Below are positions 8,219 to 18,176 of a stretch of DNA of 64,000 nucleotides, one piece after another. Made by a program: the position numbers and the translations under genes. The notes beneath the pieces were generated by a model. The model saw nothing but the letters and a program-made list of their open reading frames with translations, was not told the DNA's origin and searched no databases. Source of the DNA: Aerococcus viridans (GTDB taxonomy: Bacteria > Bacillota > Bacilli > Lactobacillales > Aerococcaceae). Every line of letters begins with the position of its first letter. The first letter of the stretch is position 1. The stretch lies in contig NZ_CP014164.1 in assembly GCF_001543285.1 (NCBI RefSeq), positions 1,116,001 to 1,180,000 of the forward strand, given 5' to 3'.

Positions 8219-10054
8219 TTATTTTAAGTACTGTAATTCAGCCTTAGCAATTTCTTCATCTAGTGCTGTTTTCTGTTGATCCGCAGTGGCTTGATCTAAA
8301 CCAAAGTAATCGACAATCGTTTGGCTAACCGCCTCTTTAACTGCAAGCATTTTGTCATGTTGGAACAGCATGAAGGTTGTACGACGAGCGAAGAAGTCTA
8401 ATGGTGTGTATACCCCTTCTTCCTCTAAGGCATAAATTAGACTGACAGCAATATCAACTGGATAGTCATATTTAGCTGCATATTCTTTGGCTACTGGTAG
8501 GTATGAAATCACACGGTTCATATTTGAACCATATAACTTAGCTAAATTAAGTGATTGACCATAAGTTAAACCACGAGCTACTCCCACATTTGCAAATTTT
8601 TCCATAGCAGTTTCATAGCTATTTGGATCAAATTGACCACCAGATATAGGGTAAGTTGATGACTGAACCAATTCGTAAGATTTACCTGTGATGTCAGTTA
8701 CAACAGGTATAATTCTTTCCATTGCCCCTTTAGCCATTTTTCGGTAGTCAGTAATTTTACCACCAGCAAGAGTGAATAGACCTGATGGAGCTACTGATAA
8801 ATCAGATCCTCGAGATACGCTTGATGGACTGCCATCACCACGTTCTGATGTATTAGAACCTAAATCTTGCAACTTATCTTCAACAGTACTACGTTCAACT
8901 TTATCTTTGCTGTAGTCATCGAATAAAGCCACTAATTCGTCAAATGTACGTTCTGATAAACGACCAGCGTCACCACCATTGTAGTCAGAGGCGTTATTAG
9001 AATCGATTAAGGGACGTAAGCCTGCCCAGGAAGCTTCAATATCATTGATAGATAAGTTGGCATTTGGGAAGCGGTGGTTAACAACACGTAATAGGTAATC
9101 AACGTCTTCTTGAGTCACTGTTGGGTGTTCAAAGTCACCTGTGTAGTCAGTATCTGTTGTACCAAAGTAGGTTTTATTTTCACGAGGTAAAACAAAGACC
9201 ATACGGCCATCTTGTTCGCCTGTATCAAAGTAAATTGGTTGCGATACTGTTAATTTAGATTTATCTACGACAAAATGCACACCTTTTGTTGGACGCATTT
9301 GCGCTGGTTTCTTATCAGACCCGTCTAATTGACGGATTGTATCTGACCAAGGACCAGTCGTGTTAATCACAACATGAGATTTCACTGTAAATGTCTCACC
9401 AGATAGTAAATCTTCAACTTTAACAGCAACTATTTTGTCATTTTCATATTCGAAACCAACAACCTTTGCGTGGCTTAATAAATCAGCGCCATCATCATTT
9501 GCTTGTTTGATATTTTCAATCACTAAACGTGAGTCATTGTTGTTGAAATCTAGGTATTTACCACCACCGATTAAACCTTCAGCCATTAAGTCTGGTTGAC
9601 GGCTCAATACTTCATCTTTAGACAACATTTCGTTGGCGTATTGTGAATCTTTTACACCAGCTAGTGAGTCATAGATATCCATAGCGATTTGTAAGCGTAA
9701 TGGATTGAAAGTCACTTTTGGTTCGTCATATAAAGGCATTAACATTGGATCTGGTTGCGGGATATGTGGTGCAATGTTATGTACAGTTGCACGCTCAGTT
9801 ACTGTATCTGAAACCACTTCTAGGTCGAAGTTTTTCAAGTAACGGATACCACCGTGTACTAATTTAGTTGAACGACTTGAAGTTCCTTCAGAGAAGTCTT
9901 GCATGTCCACTAAGGCCGTTTTTAGGCCTGATGCAGCGGCTTGAATCGCTACACCTGCACCTGTGATACCGCCTCCAATAATGAATAAATCATATTGGTT
10001 TTCTTTTAATTGTTCGACTGTTTCTTTTCTATACTTAAATGATAATTTAGACAT
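8219..10054 (-). CDS. glpO: Alpha-glycerophosphate oxidase
   Basis: The 611-residue FAD enzyme oxidises sn-glycerol 3-phosphate to dihydroxyacetone phosphate. The N-terminus has the dinucleotide fold IIGGGITGAGVAIQAA and the DAO signature FSEGTSSRSTKLVHGGIRYL. Around residues 375-415 there is an extra polar stretch (DDYSKDKVERSTVED, then serine/glycine-rich) that is characteristic of GlpO oxidases of lactic acid bacteria, compared with respiratory GlpD. The oxidase form uses oxygen and yields hydrogen peroxide. It lies 21 bp downstream of glpK and is co-transcribed with it. The oxidase-versus-dehydrogenase call rests on this insert and on the overall lineage. Confidence 0.9.
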   Translation of the reverse strand: MSKLSFKYRKETVEQLKENQYDLFIIGGGITGAGVAIQAAASGLKTALVDMQDFSEGTSSRSTKLVHGGIRYLKNFDLEVVSDTVTERATVHNIAPHIPQPDPMLMPLYDEPKVTFNPLRLQIAMDIYDSLAGVKDSQYANEMLSKDEVLSRQPDLMAEGLIGGGKYLDFNNNDSRLVIENIKQANDDGADLLSHAKVVGFEYENDKIVAVKVEDLLSGETFTVKSHVVINTTGPWSDTIRQLDGSDKKPAQMRPTKGVHFVVDKSKLTVSQPIYFDTGEQDGRMVFVLPRENKTYFGTTDTDYTGDFEHPTVTQEDVDYLLRVVNHRFPNANLSINDIEASWAGLRPLIDSNNASDYNGGDAGRLSERTFDELVALFDDYSKDKVERSTVEDKLQDLGSNTSERGDGSPSSVSRGSDLSVAPSGLFTLAGGKITDYRKMAKGAMERIIPVVTDITGKSYELVQSSTYPISGGQFDPNSYETAMEKFANVGVARGLTYGQSLNLAKLYGSNMNRVISYLPVAKEYAAKYDYPVDIAVSLIYALEEEGVYTPLDFFARRTTFMLFQHDKMLAVKEAVSQTIVDYFGLDQATADQQKTALDEEIAKAELQYLK

Positions 10055-10075
10055 TTAAACTATACCTCCTATGTA

Positions 10076-11602
10076 TTAGTCGTTTGCTTCTTCTTTAAAG
10101 TATTGTGAGTAAGCACGTGTTGCACGGACTGCGTTAGTCCAACCCGCATATAAATCTTCTTTATGTGAATTGTTCATCTTAGGTTCGAAAGTTTGTCCTG
10201 GTTGAGTAAACGATTTCAATTCATCAATGTCTTTCCAGTAACCAACAGCTAAACCAGCTAGATAAGCAGCACCTAAGGCTGTTGTCTCAAGGTTAGCAGC
10301 ACGAGCAATCTCAATACCAGTAATGTCTGATTGGAACTGCATCAAGTAACCATTCATCGCTGCGCCACCATCAACTTTTAGCAATGGAATATCGATACCA
10401 GTATCCTTATTCATTGTATCAGTAATGTCGCGAACTTGGTATGCAATTGATTGTAAAGTCGCTTTTACAAAGTCAGCTTTTGTTGTCCCGCGTGTGATAC
10501 CAAAGGCACCACCACGTGCATCAGAATCCCAGTATGGTGCACCTAAACCAGTAAAGGCTGGAACTAAGTATACCTCATCTTCATTTGTAGATTGGTTAGC
10601 TAAAGCTTCAGTTTCAGAAGCGTTATCAATTAACTCTAAACCATCGCGGATCCATTGAATAGCTGAACCAGCCACGAATACAGACCCTTCTAAGGCGTAA
10701 GTTACCTTGTCACCAATCACGAAACCTACTGTTGTTAAAAGGTTATTTTGAGATAATTTTAACTCACTACCAGCATTCATGACAATGAAGGCACCAGTAC
10801 CGTAAGTTGATTTCACTGTACCCTCTTCAGTTGCTAATTGACCAAATAATGCCCCTTGTTGGTCCCCTACCATACCAGAAATTGGTACTTCGTAGCCATA
10901 GAAATGGAAGCCAACAGTATGTCCGTAAACCTCTGAGTTTGAGCGAATTTCTGGCATCATGGCTTTTGGAATGTCTAACATAGCTAACATTTCATCGTCC
11001 CACTCCAGCTTTTCAATGTTCATTAGCATCGTACGAGAAGCATTTGAGTAGTCAGTAGCGTGAACTTCTCCATTAGTTAATTTCCAAAGCAACCAAGTAT
11101 CGATTGTACCAAATAGCAATTCACCTTTTTCAGCACGCTCTTGGGCACCTTCAACGTGGTCTAAAATCCAACGAATCTTAGTAGCAGAGAAATAAGCGTC
11201 AACCACTAGACCAGTATGTTGTTGAATTTTGTCTTTTAACCCTTGCTCAATTAAGTTATCACTAATTGGCGCGGACTGACGAGACTGCCAAACAATTGCA
11301 TTATATATTGGTCGACCGGTATCCTTTTCCCATACAACTGTGGTTTCACGTTGATTAGTGATACCAATACCAGCGATTTGATCAGGACGTAAACCACCAT
11401 CAATAAATGCACCAGCGATTACTGCCTGTACTGAGTTCCAAATTTCAATCGCATTGTGTTCTACCCAACCAGATTTAGGGAAAATTTGCTCAAACTCTTT
11501 CTGACTTGAAGCAATAGGTTCGGCCTTATGGTTGTAGATTACTGCACGTGATGAAGTTGTCCCTTGGTCAATCGCCATGATATATTTTTCTTGTTCACTC
11601 AT
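10076..11602 (-). CDS. glpK: Glycerol kinase
   Basis: The 508-residue FGGY-family kinase phosphorylates glycerol with ATP. It shows the N-terminal phosphate loop ([20 protein letters not shown]), the substrate region [12 protein letters not shown], and C-terminal [13 protein letters not shown] and [11 protein letters not shown] histidine in [10 protein letters not shown] at about residue 233 corresponds to the site phosphorylated by HPr in enterococcal GlpK, suggesting PTS activation. It is the first gene of the glpK-glpO-glpF operon. The start at 11602 has AGGAGG 7 nt upstream. A cre-like sequence just before it suggests CcpA repression. Confidence 0.95.
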   Translation of the reverse strand: MSEQEKYIMAIDQGTTSSRAVIYNHKAEPIASSQKEFEQIFPKSGWVEHNAIEIWNSVQAVIAGAFIDGGLRPDQIAGIGITNQRETTVVWEKDTGRPIYNAIVWQSRQSAPISDNLIEQGLKDKIQQHTGLVVDAYFSATKIRWILDHVEGAQERAEKGELLFGTIDTWLLWKLTNGEVHATDYSNASRTMLMNIEKLEWDDEMLAMLDIPKAMMPEIRSNSEVYGHTVGFHFYGYEVPISGMVGDQQGALFGQLATEEGTVKSTYGTGAFIVMNAGSELKLSQNNLLTTVGFVIGDKVTYALEGSVFVAGSAIQWIRDGLELIDNASETEALANQSTNEDEVYLVPAFTGLGAPYWDSDARGGAFGITRGTTKADFVKATLQSIAYQVRDITDTMNKDTGIDIPLLKVDGGAAMNGYLMQFQSDITGIEIARAANLETTALGAAYLAGLAVGYWKDIDELKSFTQPGQTFEPKMNNSHKEDLYAGWTNAVRATRAYSQYFKEEAND

Positions 11603-11634
11603 TATAATTCCTCCTACTTAATAAAAAATTGCTA

Positions 11635-11662
11635 AATAAGCGCTTTCATTACAAAGTGAGTA
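11635..11662 (-). promoter_or_regulatory. glpKOF promoter -10 and cre (CcpA) site
   Basis: On the minus strand TATACT (11657-11662) can act as a -10 element. It is followed at 11635-11648 by TGAAAGCGCTTATT, which matches the cre consensus TGWAARCGYTWNCW except at one position. The cre would cover the start of transcription, the usual repressing position for CcpA. Upstream TTGACC at 11694-11699 is too far to be the -35. Confidence 0.6.
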
Positions 11663-11762
11663 TACGCTATGTAAATAAAAAATGCTAGAGATTGGTCAAT
11701 AAAAATACAAATGTGCATTGCAAAAAATTGACGTCAAGTCCCAAAAGTGGCGATAAACCTAT

Positions 11763-11820
11763 AAAAAAGGGATGCGCTTAAATAGCGCAACCCCGTTTGT
11801 TTTAACCAGATTAAAACAAA
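11763..11820 (-). terminator. trkH terminator plus an adjacent perfect inverted repeat
   Basis: GGGATGCGC (11769-11777) pairs with GCGCAACCC (11785-11793) with one mismatch; on the minus strand a run of six T follows. Between this and the trkH stop is a second perfect 10-bp inverted repeat, TTTGTTTTAA (11796-11805) with TTAAAACAAA (11811-11820). Together they form a tandem-hairpin 3' end for the trkA-trkH transcript. Confidence 0.7.
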
Positions 11821-11840
11821 ATTGTATATACAAGTGGTGG

Positions 11841-13292
11841 TTAGAATTTTCGCCAAGTGGATCTGGATAATAAAATGACCACTGGATAAATTTCTAGACG
11901 GCCGATAATCATCCCTACTGACATGACGATTTTTGAAAAATCAGACAAGGACGCATAATCTTGTGACGGCCCTAGTAAATCAAGGGAGCCACCGATATTT
12001 GAGATAGTGGCAATAGTCGCTGAGAATGCGGATGAAAAATTCTGTGCATCAAATGACAGGACCACCAGGATTAAAACGAATACGGCTAGATAGGTCATCA
12101 GATAGTAAACAATTCCGTAGTGGACATTTTTCTCGATACGTTTGCCGTTATAGGTCATAGGAATCACCCTATTTGGTGCAAGTAAATGCTGGATTTCACG
12201 TTTAATAGACCGCAAATAAATGCCTATACGGATAACTTTAAGACCGGACGCTGTAGACCCTGACATGCCACCGACAAACATCAACAATAGAATGGTGGTA
12301 TGGGCAGCTGTCGGCCATTGCAAGATATCTACGGTGGTATAAGCAGTAGTTGACATGATGGACACGATATTAAAGAGCACATCGTGTATCATACGGAAGA
12401 AGTTATCGTAATAAGGGATTAAGGCAAAGGAAATAATGGCTAAGGCCCCTAAAATGATATAAATATACCATTTCAACTCTTCGTCTTTAAGGATTTCCTT
12501 CCAACGCCTTTCGTAAGCAAGGTAGAAGAAGTTGAAATTTAAACCAAAGGTAAACATGGCGACCAACAAAATCGTTTCAACAGCCCTTGAATCGTAATGA
12601 GCGATGGAGCTAGGATAGATGTTAAAGCCCCCTGTTCCGGCCGTACCCATAGACAGTAGCATGGATTCAAACCATGGTACACCGGCCATCCAAAGTAAGA
12701 CCGCGAATACGACCGTTAGAAATAGATAAATAAAGTATAAGATATAAATCGATGAAGAGACCCTAGATTCAAGCTTACCTGTCGTTGGTCCCGGTAACTC
12801 CGCTCGCATGACGTATACCCCTTTTGCTCCCATATTTGGGACGATATAAAGGAGGAAAATCAACATCCCCATACCCCCTACCAGTAAGGTAAAGGACCGC
12901 CAGAACATCAAGGATTCGGGTAATACATCAAGTGTGTCGACTAGGACACTGGCCCCAGTGGTGGTAAAACCGGATACCGCTTCAAATAAGGCGTCGACAA
13001 AGGAATAGACAGCGCCTGACAAATAGAATGGTAAGGCCCCAAACAAGGAAATCAAAAACCAAGATAAGGAGACTAATACGAAACCTTCTCGGGCAAAGAA
13101 CACGTCTTTCTCTGGTTGTCTAAAGGACATGACTTTACCGACAATAAAGGTAATGACCATGGAGATGACAAAGGATAAGATCACTTTGATACCGTTTTGG
13201 TAGATGACAGCTACTAATAATGATGGCAGCATCAATAGCGACAAGACCATGAGTAGCCGGCCAATTAAATATTGAATGTAGGGCCAATTCAT
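11841..13292 (-). CDS. trkH: TrkH/KtrB family potassium uptake protein, membrane subunit
   Basis: The 483-residue membrane protein carries the repeated pore-loop pattern of the Trk/Ktr/HKT superfamily: FEAVSGFTTTGASVL, MGTAGTGGFN, SMSTTAYTTV-like and ATISNIGGSLDLLG segments each supply a selectivity glycine. It moves potassium inward. Its ATG overlaps the TGA of trkA (ATGA), so the channel and its cytoplasmic gating subunit are translationally coupled. The 483-residue length fits TrkH better than the shorter KtrB. Confidence 0.9.
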   Translation of the reverse strand: MNWPYIQYLIGRLLMVLSLLMLPSLLVAVIYQNGIKVILSFVISMVITFIVGKVMSFRQPEKDVFFAREGFVLVSLSWFLISLFGALPFYLSGAVYSFVDALFEAVSGFTTTGASVLVDTLDVLPESLMFWRSFTLLVGGMGMLIFLLYIVPNMGAKGVYVMRAELPGPTTGKLESRVSSSIYILYFIYLFLTVVFAVLLWMAGVPWFESMLLSMGTAGTGGFNIYPSSIAHYDSRAVETILLVAMFTFGLNFNFFYLAYERRWKEILKDEELKWYIYIILGALAIISFALIPYYDNFFRMIHDVLFNIVSIMSTTAYTTVDILQWPTAAHTTILLLMFVGGMSGSTASGLKVIRIGIYLRSIKREIQHLLAPNRVIPMTYNGKRIEKNVHYGIVYYLMTYLAVFVLILVVLSFDAQNFSSAFSATIATISNIGGSLDLLGPSQDYASLSDFSKIVMSVGMIIGRLEIYPVVILLSRSTWRKF

Positions 13293-14668
13293 TCGCTATC
13301 TCTCCTATTCTTGTTTACCACGATGTCATTAAAGTTCCGAATTTGGTCTTCGGTATCGATAACTAGGACATGGTCACCAGGAATAAAGGTATCGTCCCCA
13401 CTTGGAATAACCATTTCCTTGTTGCGGACGATTAAACCAATCATCAAACCTGGTCTAAAAGTCATATCTTTGATCGGTGTGCCAAGGATTTTACAATCTG
13501 GGCTCAACACGAATTCTAGGACGGCTGTTTTATTGTCTGATAAACGGGCATAGTGCTCTAACTTATCGGATTGAGTAGAGGCAATTGAGCGAACATGACG
13601 GGTTACCGCATCTACAATTGCCTTTCTAGGAGATAAAATCACGTCTAGTTTACTATCATCAATCAACCGGATTAACCCTGGACGGTTGACCTTGGTAATG
13701 GTTTTGCGAACGCCGGCATTTTTCCCGTATAAAGACACCATCAAGTTCTCTTCGTCTGAGTTGGTTAGGGTCAGCAAGAGGTCAAAATTTTCTACTCGCT
13801 GTTCATTTAAGACATACTGGTCAGTTCCATCATCATAGATAACTTCTGTATTAGTAAATTGATTAGCTAATTCAGAAGCCCGGTTCTTATCCAGCTCGAT
13901 CAAACGGGTATGAATCCCCCTAGCATGGAGTACTGGAATCAGATAGTGGTTAATCCGGCTTCCCCCAACAATTAGGGCGGATCGATATCGTTTGACTTTC
14001 TTATGGCCAGCAGCAACGAAAAAGTCCTGTAAAGCTTTACGTTTGGCGAAAATCTCTACAAAGTCCCCTGATAATAAGATTGAATTTCCATCTGGAATAA
14101 GGGTTTCCCCGTTACGTTCAACTGCCACCACAATCACTTCTGGAATAAAACGACGAATGTCTCGAATATACTGGTTGACGATTCGTGACTTCTCCATAAT
14201 CCGCACTTTAATCAGGTGCATACGGTCATGGTAGAAAGGCTCCACAAAGGTTGCTGACGGGTAATCGATGACTTGAATAATATCATTTGCTGCAGCCCTA
14301 TCCTGGTTAATCAGGTAATCAATGCCAAGGTTGGATTGGATAAAACCTTGTTGCGCTGTAAAGGCCTGGTTACGCACGCGGACAATTAAAAACTCTGCTC
14401 CCAAAGTTTTGGCAATCATGGCAGAAATAATATTGACCTCATCATGAGGAGAAGCCGCAATAAACACTTGGGCGTTTTGAACATTGGCTTGACGTTGGAC
14501 TTCAACGTCAACACCGTTACCCACTACCCCCTTGATATCCACCTCATCTATTAAATCATCAATGACCCTCGGATCGTTATCAATTAAGGTCAGGTTGTGA
14601 CCTTCTTTAATTAACCCATGAAGGATATCCTCCCCGAGTTTTCCCCCTCCTACAACGACAATATCCAT
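13289..14668 (-). CDS. trkA: Trk potassium transport regulatory subunit, two RCK domains
   Basis: The 459-residue cytoplasmic protein contains two TrkA-N/TrkA-C units. The first nucleotide-binding fold is DIVVVGGGKLGEDILHGL with LIDNDP; the second begins near residue 230 with SALIVGGSRINHYLIPVL and LIELDKN. The C-terminal RCK-C part is SPDCKILGTPIKDM. It binds NAD(H) or ATP and gates TrkH. The duplicated architecture is that of TrkA, not of single-domain KtrA. It is the first gene of the trkA-trkH pair, with a terminator from ppaC upstream. Confidence 0.92.
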   Translation of the reverse strand: MDIVVVGGGKLGEDILHGLIKEGHNLTLIDNDPRVIDDLIDEVDIKGVVGNGVDVEVQRQANVQNAQVFIAASPHDEVNIISAMIAKTLGAEFLIVRVRNQAFTAQQGFIQSNLGIDYLINQDRAAANDIIQVIDYPSATFVEPFYHDRMHLIKVRIMEKSRIVNQYIRDIRRFIPEVIVVAVERNGETLIPDGNSILLSGDFVEIFAKRKALQDFFVAAGHKKVKRYRSALIVGGSRINHYLIPVLHARGIHTRLIELDKNRASELANQFTNTEVIYDDGTDQYVLNEQRVENFDLLLTLTNSDEENLMVSLYGKNAGVRKTITKVNRPGLIRLIDDSKLDVILSPRKAIVDAVTRHVRSIASTQSDKLEHYARLSDNKTAVLEFVLSPDCKILGTPIKDMTFRPGLMIGLIVRNKEMVIPSGDDTFIPGDHVLVIDTEDQIRNFNDIVVNKNRRDSE

Positions 14669-14711
14669 ATGTCCTCCTAAAACTTGCGATAAAAGTTATG
14701 GTGAGAATGCA

Positions 14712-14745
14712 CAAAATGCCTCCTAAACATATTGTTTGGAAGGCA
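14712..14745 (-). terminator. Intrinsic terminator downstream of ppaC
   Basis: On the minus strand TGCCTTCCAAACA pairs with TGTTTAGGAGGCA around a short loop (14717-14745) and is followed by TTTTG. It separates ppaC from trkA. Confidence 0.75.
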
Positions 14746-14772
14746 CTTCGCGATTTTACCTAAAAATCTTAA

Positions 14773-15702
14773 TTAAAATGTTGCTTCTAATGGTGGTACA
14801 ACTTGTTTTTTTCGAGATACAACGCCTGGTAAAGAAATTTGGTTGTCATTCACTTGACCGCCAAAGGCTTGTTCAGCATGTTTCATAAAGTCTTCAGAAC
14901 CTACTAAAAGACCTTCTGAATCACTTGTTAAAATGTTTGTCACCACTAATAAGAATGCAGCATATTCGTTTTCAGATACTAAGTCTTTCATTGCTGAAAT
15001 CACTTCGTCTTTACGTTTCAAGACATCGTCAACATCGACAACATTGATTTGACCAATACGTACTGGTTTACCGTCCATTTCAAACGATTTGGCATCGCCA
15101 TCAGCAATTTCACTTGCAGATTTAGCGTCTACGTTTGTACCTGATTTCAATAAAGCTAAACCGTAAGCTTCAACATCGACGCCAGCAATCTCAGCTAAAG
15201 CTAAACCAACTTTCTTATCTTTTTCAGTTGTTGTTGGTGATTTGAATAATAAAGTATCAGAGATGATAGCCGATAGCATTAAACCAGCGATTTCTTTAGG
15301 GATTTCGATGCCTTTTTCTTGGAACAATTCGAAAATAATTGTTTGAGAACAACCGTATGGTTTTGCAATGAAAGTTAATGGTGCGGCACTTGTGAAATCA
15401 CCGATTTTGTGGTGGTCAACAACTGAATGCACTTCAACTTCTGCTAAGTCGGCAACTGATTGTTGCGACTCGTTGTGGTCTACTAAAGCAACTGTACCTG
15501 TTTGCGTTCCAATAGATTCAATTACACGTGGTGCCTCTTGACCAAATTCATTCAAGGCATAGGCAGTTTCTTCGTTAACTTGTCCTAAGGCAACCGCTTC
15601 TGCTTCAAGTCCTTGTTTGTTTAATAAATAAGCATATGAAATAGCAGATGTAATGGCATCTGTATCTGGATTTTGATGTCCGAAAACTAAAATTTTATTC
15701 AC
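14773..15702 (-). CDS. ppaC: Manganese-dependent inorganic pyrophosphatase (family II)
   Basis: The 309-residue DHH-family enzyme hydrolyses pyrophosphate to drive biosynthesis. Metal-binding motifs are in order: FGHQNPDTDAI at the N-terminus, ALVDHNE at about residue 75, and SVVDHHKIGDF at about residue 95. The C-terminal DHHA2 domain contains the substrate-binding SRKKQ motif near the end (GVVSRKKQVVPPL). Length and motif order match ppaC exactly. It is a single gene with its own terminator. Confidence 0.95.
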   Translation of the reverse strand: MNKILVFGHQNPDTDAITSAISYAYLLNKQGLEAEAVALGQVNEETAYALNEFGQEAPRVIESIGTQTGTVALVDHNESQQSVADLAEVEVHSVVDHHKIGDFTSAAPLTFIAKPYGCSQTIIFELFQEKGIEIPKEIAGLMLSAIISDTLLFKSPTTTEKDKKVGLALAEIAGVDVEAYGLALLKSGTNVDAKSASEIADGDAKSFEMDGKPVRIGQINVVDVDDVLKRKDEVISAMKDLVSENEYAAFLLVVTNILTSDSEGLLVGSEDFMKHAEQAFGGQVNDNQISLPGVVSRKKQVVPPLEATF

Positions 15703-15756
15703 GTTTATTGCTCCTTTTTGAATTCAATGATAATCACATTTTAACATAGATTAATT

Positions 15757-15798
15757 CGAAAAAAGGAACTTTTCGAAAAATCCGAAAAATTCCTTTTA
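15757..15798 (-). terminator. Intrinsic terminator of the aldo/keto reductase gene
   Basis: AAAAGGAAC-TTTTCG pairs with CGAAAAA-TTCCTTTT across a short loop. On the minus strand the second arm is followed by a run of T. It lies about 40 bp after the reductase stop. Confidence 0.7.
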
Positions 15799-15834
15799 AG
15801 TTGATTTTTTGACTATATTTCAGGTCATACTTGC

Positions 15835-16686
15835 CTAAAATTCTTGGTACACCGCTGGATCTTGGTTGGCTGCGCGGCCATCTGGCTTATCTAAACGGTC
15901 AAATACGGCCAAGTCTTCTTCATCCAGTTTGAAGTCAAAGAAGTCTAAGTTTTCAATTTGACGCGCTTTCTTGCTTGATTTAGGGATTGGCATAGCCCCT
16001 AATTGCGTTTGCCAACGTAAAATTGTTTGACCAGCCGACTTACCGTATTTAGCACCAACTGCTTTGATGTCTTCATTTTCTAAAACTGATTCATCAATTT
16101 TTTCATTTGCCCGAACAAAAGGTGACCAAGATTGAGTAATAATGCCCTTCTCCTCATGGTAAGCGCGTTGTGCTTTTTGTTGGAAGTAAGGGTGCATTTC
16201 TACTTGGTTAACCACTGGTAAGACGCCAGTTTCACGCTCAATGCGGTCAATATGTTCTGGTAAGAAGTTGCTGACACCTAGATTTTTGATGTAGCCACGA
16301 CTTTGGGCTTCAATCAGTGCTTGCCAAGCTTCAACATAGTGGTCTTCTTTTGGATTTGGCCAGTGAATCAAGTAAAAATCATAGTGGTCTAAGTTAGCCC
16401 GCATTAATGATTCTTGAATAGTCACTAGGGCATCATCGTATTTGTGGTAACGACCAGGTAATTTTGAAGCCACTTGAATCTCGTCTCTTGGAATACCAGA
16501 TCGGCGAATAGCTTCACCTACTGTTGCTTCATTTTCATAGTTGTAGGCTGAATCTAGGTAACGGTACCCTGCTTCTAAGGCTGACTGGATAGATTCTACC
16601 CCATCATATCCTTTAAGTTTGTAGGTACCAAAACCGATTTGTGGGACTTTGGTCCCATCATGCGCTGTATAAGTTGGTATTGTCAT
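15835..16686 (-). CDS. Aldo/keto reductase
   Basis: The 283-residue NADPH-dependent TIM-barrel enzyme reduces aldehydes or ketones. The catalytic tetrad is visible: Asp and Tyr in YLDSAYNYENE, Lys in ASKLPGRYHKY and His in FYLIHWPNP. The cofactor-binding end is AMPIPKSSKKARQIENL. It resembles the diketogulonate-reductase-like enzymes common in lactobacilli and bacilli (YtbE/YvgN type). It stands alone between ppaC and the thiolase gene, with its own terminator. The physiological substrate is not evident. Confidence 0.9.
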   Translation of the reverse strand: MTIPTYTAHDGTKVPQIGFGTYKLKGYDGVESIQSALEAGYRYLDSAYNYENEATVGEAIRRSGIPRDEIQVASKLPGRYHKYDDALVTIQESLMRANLDHYDFYLIHWPNPKEDHYVEAWQALIEAQSRGYIKNLGVSNFLPEHIDRIERETGVLPVVNQVEMHPYFQQKAQRAYHEEKGIITQSWSPFVRANEKIDESVLENEDIKAVGAKYGKSAGQTILRWQTQLGAMPIPKSSKKARQIENLDFFDFKLDEEDLAVFDRLDKPDGRAANQDPAVYQEF

Positions 16687-16806
16687 CGAATAGCTCCCTT
16701 CAAATTCTAAGTTATAATCTTAGTTTACCATGGACTCATTTGAGACCAAATCATTTGCTTGTGCAGGACTTTAAAGGTTGAAAAAGGTGCAAGTGCACAC
16801 TACTTG

Positions 16807-17988
16807 TTAAACTTCTTGTTTTACAATGACGGATACCCCTTGACCGCCGCCCACACATAGGGTCGCTAAACCATAAACTGACTGACGTTTTTGCATTTCA
16901 TGGATCAAAGTTACCAAGATACGGGCGCCTGACGCACCAATCGGATGACCAAGAGCAATTGCCCCACCGTTCACGTTAACCTTTTCAGCTGGCAATTCTA
17001 GGCTTGTGGTTACACATAAAGCTTGGGATGCAAAGGCTTCATTGGCCTCAATTAAATCTAGGTCTCCTGCTGTAATATTGGCCTTTTCTAAGGCCTTGAT
17101 CGTTGTTGGGATTGGGCCTGTCCCCATAATAGAAGGATCTACCCCACCCGTTGCGTAAGAAGCAATAGATACCATGGGTTTAAGCCCTAGTTCATCAGCC
17201 TTACGCTTAGACATCAAGACAAGCATTGCTGCTCCATCATTGATACTTGATGAATTACCTGCTGTCACTGTTCCCTCCTCTTTAAAGGCTGGTTGCAATT
17301 TACCCAAACGTTTTGCTGTAATACCCGAACGTGGCCCTTCATCTTCAGCCACCACTTGCGTGCCATTTTTTTGTTGGATAGTCACTGGGACAATTTCTTC
17401 TGCAAAACGATCAGCCTCTTTCGCTGCTACAGCCTTGACTTGGCTAGCGGCTGCAAATTCATCTTGGGCTTCACGGGAAATCCCGTACTGGTCCGCAATA
17501 TTTTCTGCTGTAATCCCCATCGCATCGTTTGAGAAGGCATCAGTTAGCCCATCGTGTAGCATAGTGTCAATCATTTGACCGTTACCCATACGCTGACCCC
17601 AACGAGCGGAATCAACCACGTATGGTGCGCGAGTCATATTTTCCGTACCACCTGCGACAACAATATCAGCGTCACCAAGCATGATAGCTTGTGCGCCCAT
17701 CATGACAGTACGCAATCCTGAACCACAAACTTGGTTAATGGTTACGGCAGTTGATTCATTAGACAAACCTGATTTTAGGGCGACTTGGCGCGCAACATTT
17801 TGGCCAAGTCCTGCACTTAATACATTCCCCAAGATCACTTGTTCAACTTTTGTTGGGTCTAAGTCAATTGAAGCGAGTGTTTCTTTTAATACTTCTACCC
17901 CTAATTCAACTGCTGAGATGCCTTTAAATTGGCCACCAAATTTTCCAATTGCAGAACGTTTCGCTGCAACAATGACTACTTCTTCCAT
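16807..17988 (-). CDS. Acetyl-CoA acetyltransferase (thiolase)
   Basis: The 393-residue biosynthetic-type thiolase condenses two acetyl-CoA to acetoacetyl-CoA. The nucleophile Cys is in INQVCGSGLRTVMMGAQAI, the His in ALGHPIGASGARI and the second Cys in TLCVGGGQGVSV. ATG at 17988 is favoured because AAGGAGAG lies just upstream; an upstream in-frame start has no such site. It may supply the mevalonate pathway, but no mvaS or mvaA homologue is visible nearby. An ISL3 element lies 150 bp upstream of it, in what was the parC terminator. Confidence 0.93.
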   Translation of the reverse strand: MEEVVIVAAKRSAIGKFGGQFKGISAVELGVEVLKETLASIDLDPTKVEQVILGNVLSAGLGQNVARQVALKSGLSNESTAVTINQVCGSGLRTVMMGAQAIMLGDADIVVAGGTENMTRAPYVVDSARWGQRMGNGQMIDTMLHDGLTDAFSNDAMGITAENIADQYGISREAQDEFAAASQVKAVAAKEADRFAEEIVPVTIQQKNGTQVVAEDEGPRSGITAKRLGKLQPAFKEEGTVTAGNSSSINDGAAMLVLMSKRKADELGLKPMVSIASYATGGVDPSIMGTGPIPTTIKALEKANITAGDLDLIEANEAFASQALCVTTSLELPAEKVNVNGGAIALGHPIGASGARILVTLIHEMQKRQSVYGLATLCVGGGQGVSVIVKQEV

Positions 17989-18140
17989 AAAACTCTCCTT
18001 TATCAACTATTCATTTTCTTGATCGAGATACGCGAATAAATGTTCATATCTTTCATTATAGCGAAGACTGCTACTAATATCTAGTTATGAATACTAAATT
18101 AAGTAATTATCGTTTTTCTCTAAGCTCAGCCTATAACAAA

Positions 18141-18152
18141 ACGCCTACCAAA
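18141..18152 (-). terminator. Distal half of the parC terminator, split by ISL3 insertion
   Basis: ACGCCTACCAAA at 18141-18152 is complementary to TTTGGCAGGCGT at 21680-21691 on the other side of the ISL3 element. With the element and one 8-bp duplication removed, the two arms form a 12-bp stem with a short loop, followed on the minus strand by a T-rich TTTTGTT. This is the expected terminator after parC. The insertion moved the arms 3.5 kb apart. Confidence 0.75.
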
Positions 18153-18176
18153 ACAATAAAAATTGGTTCTATAATA

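Noticed and set aside
17174-17578. Plus-strand frame inside the thiolase gene
   Set aside because: Serine/alanine-rich shadow of the thiolase reading frame with no start signal.
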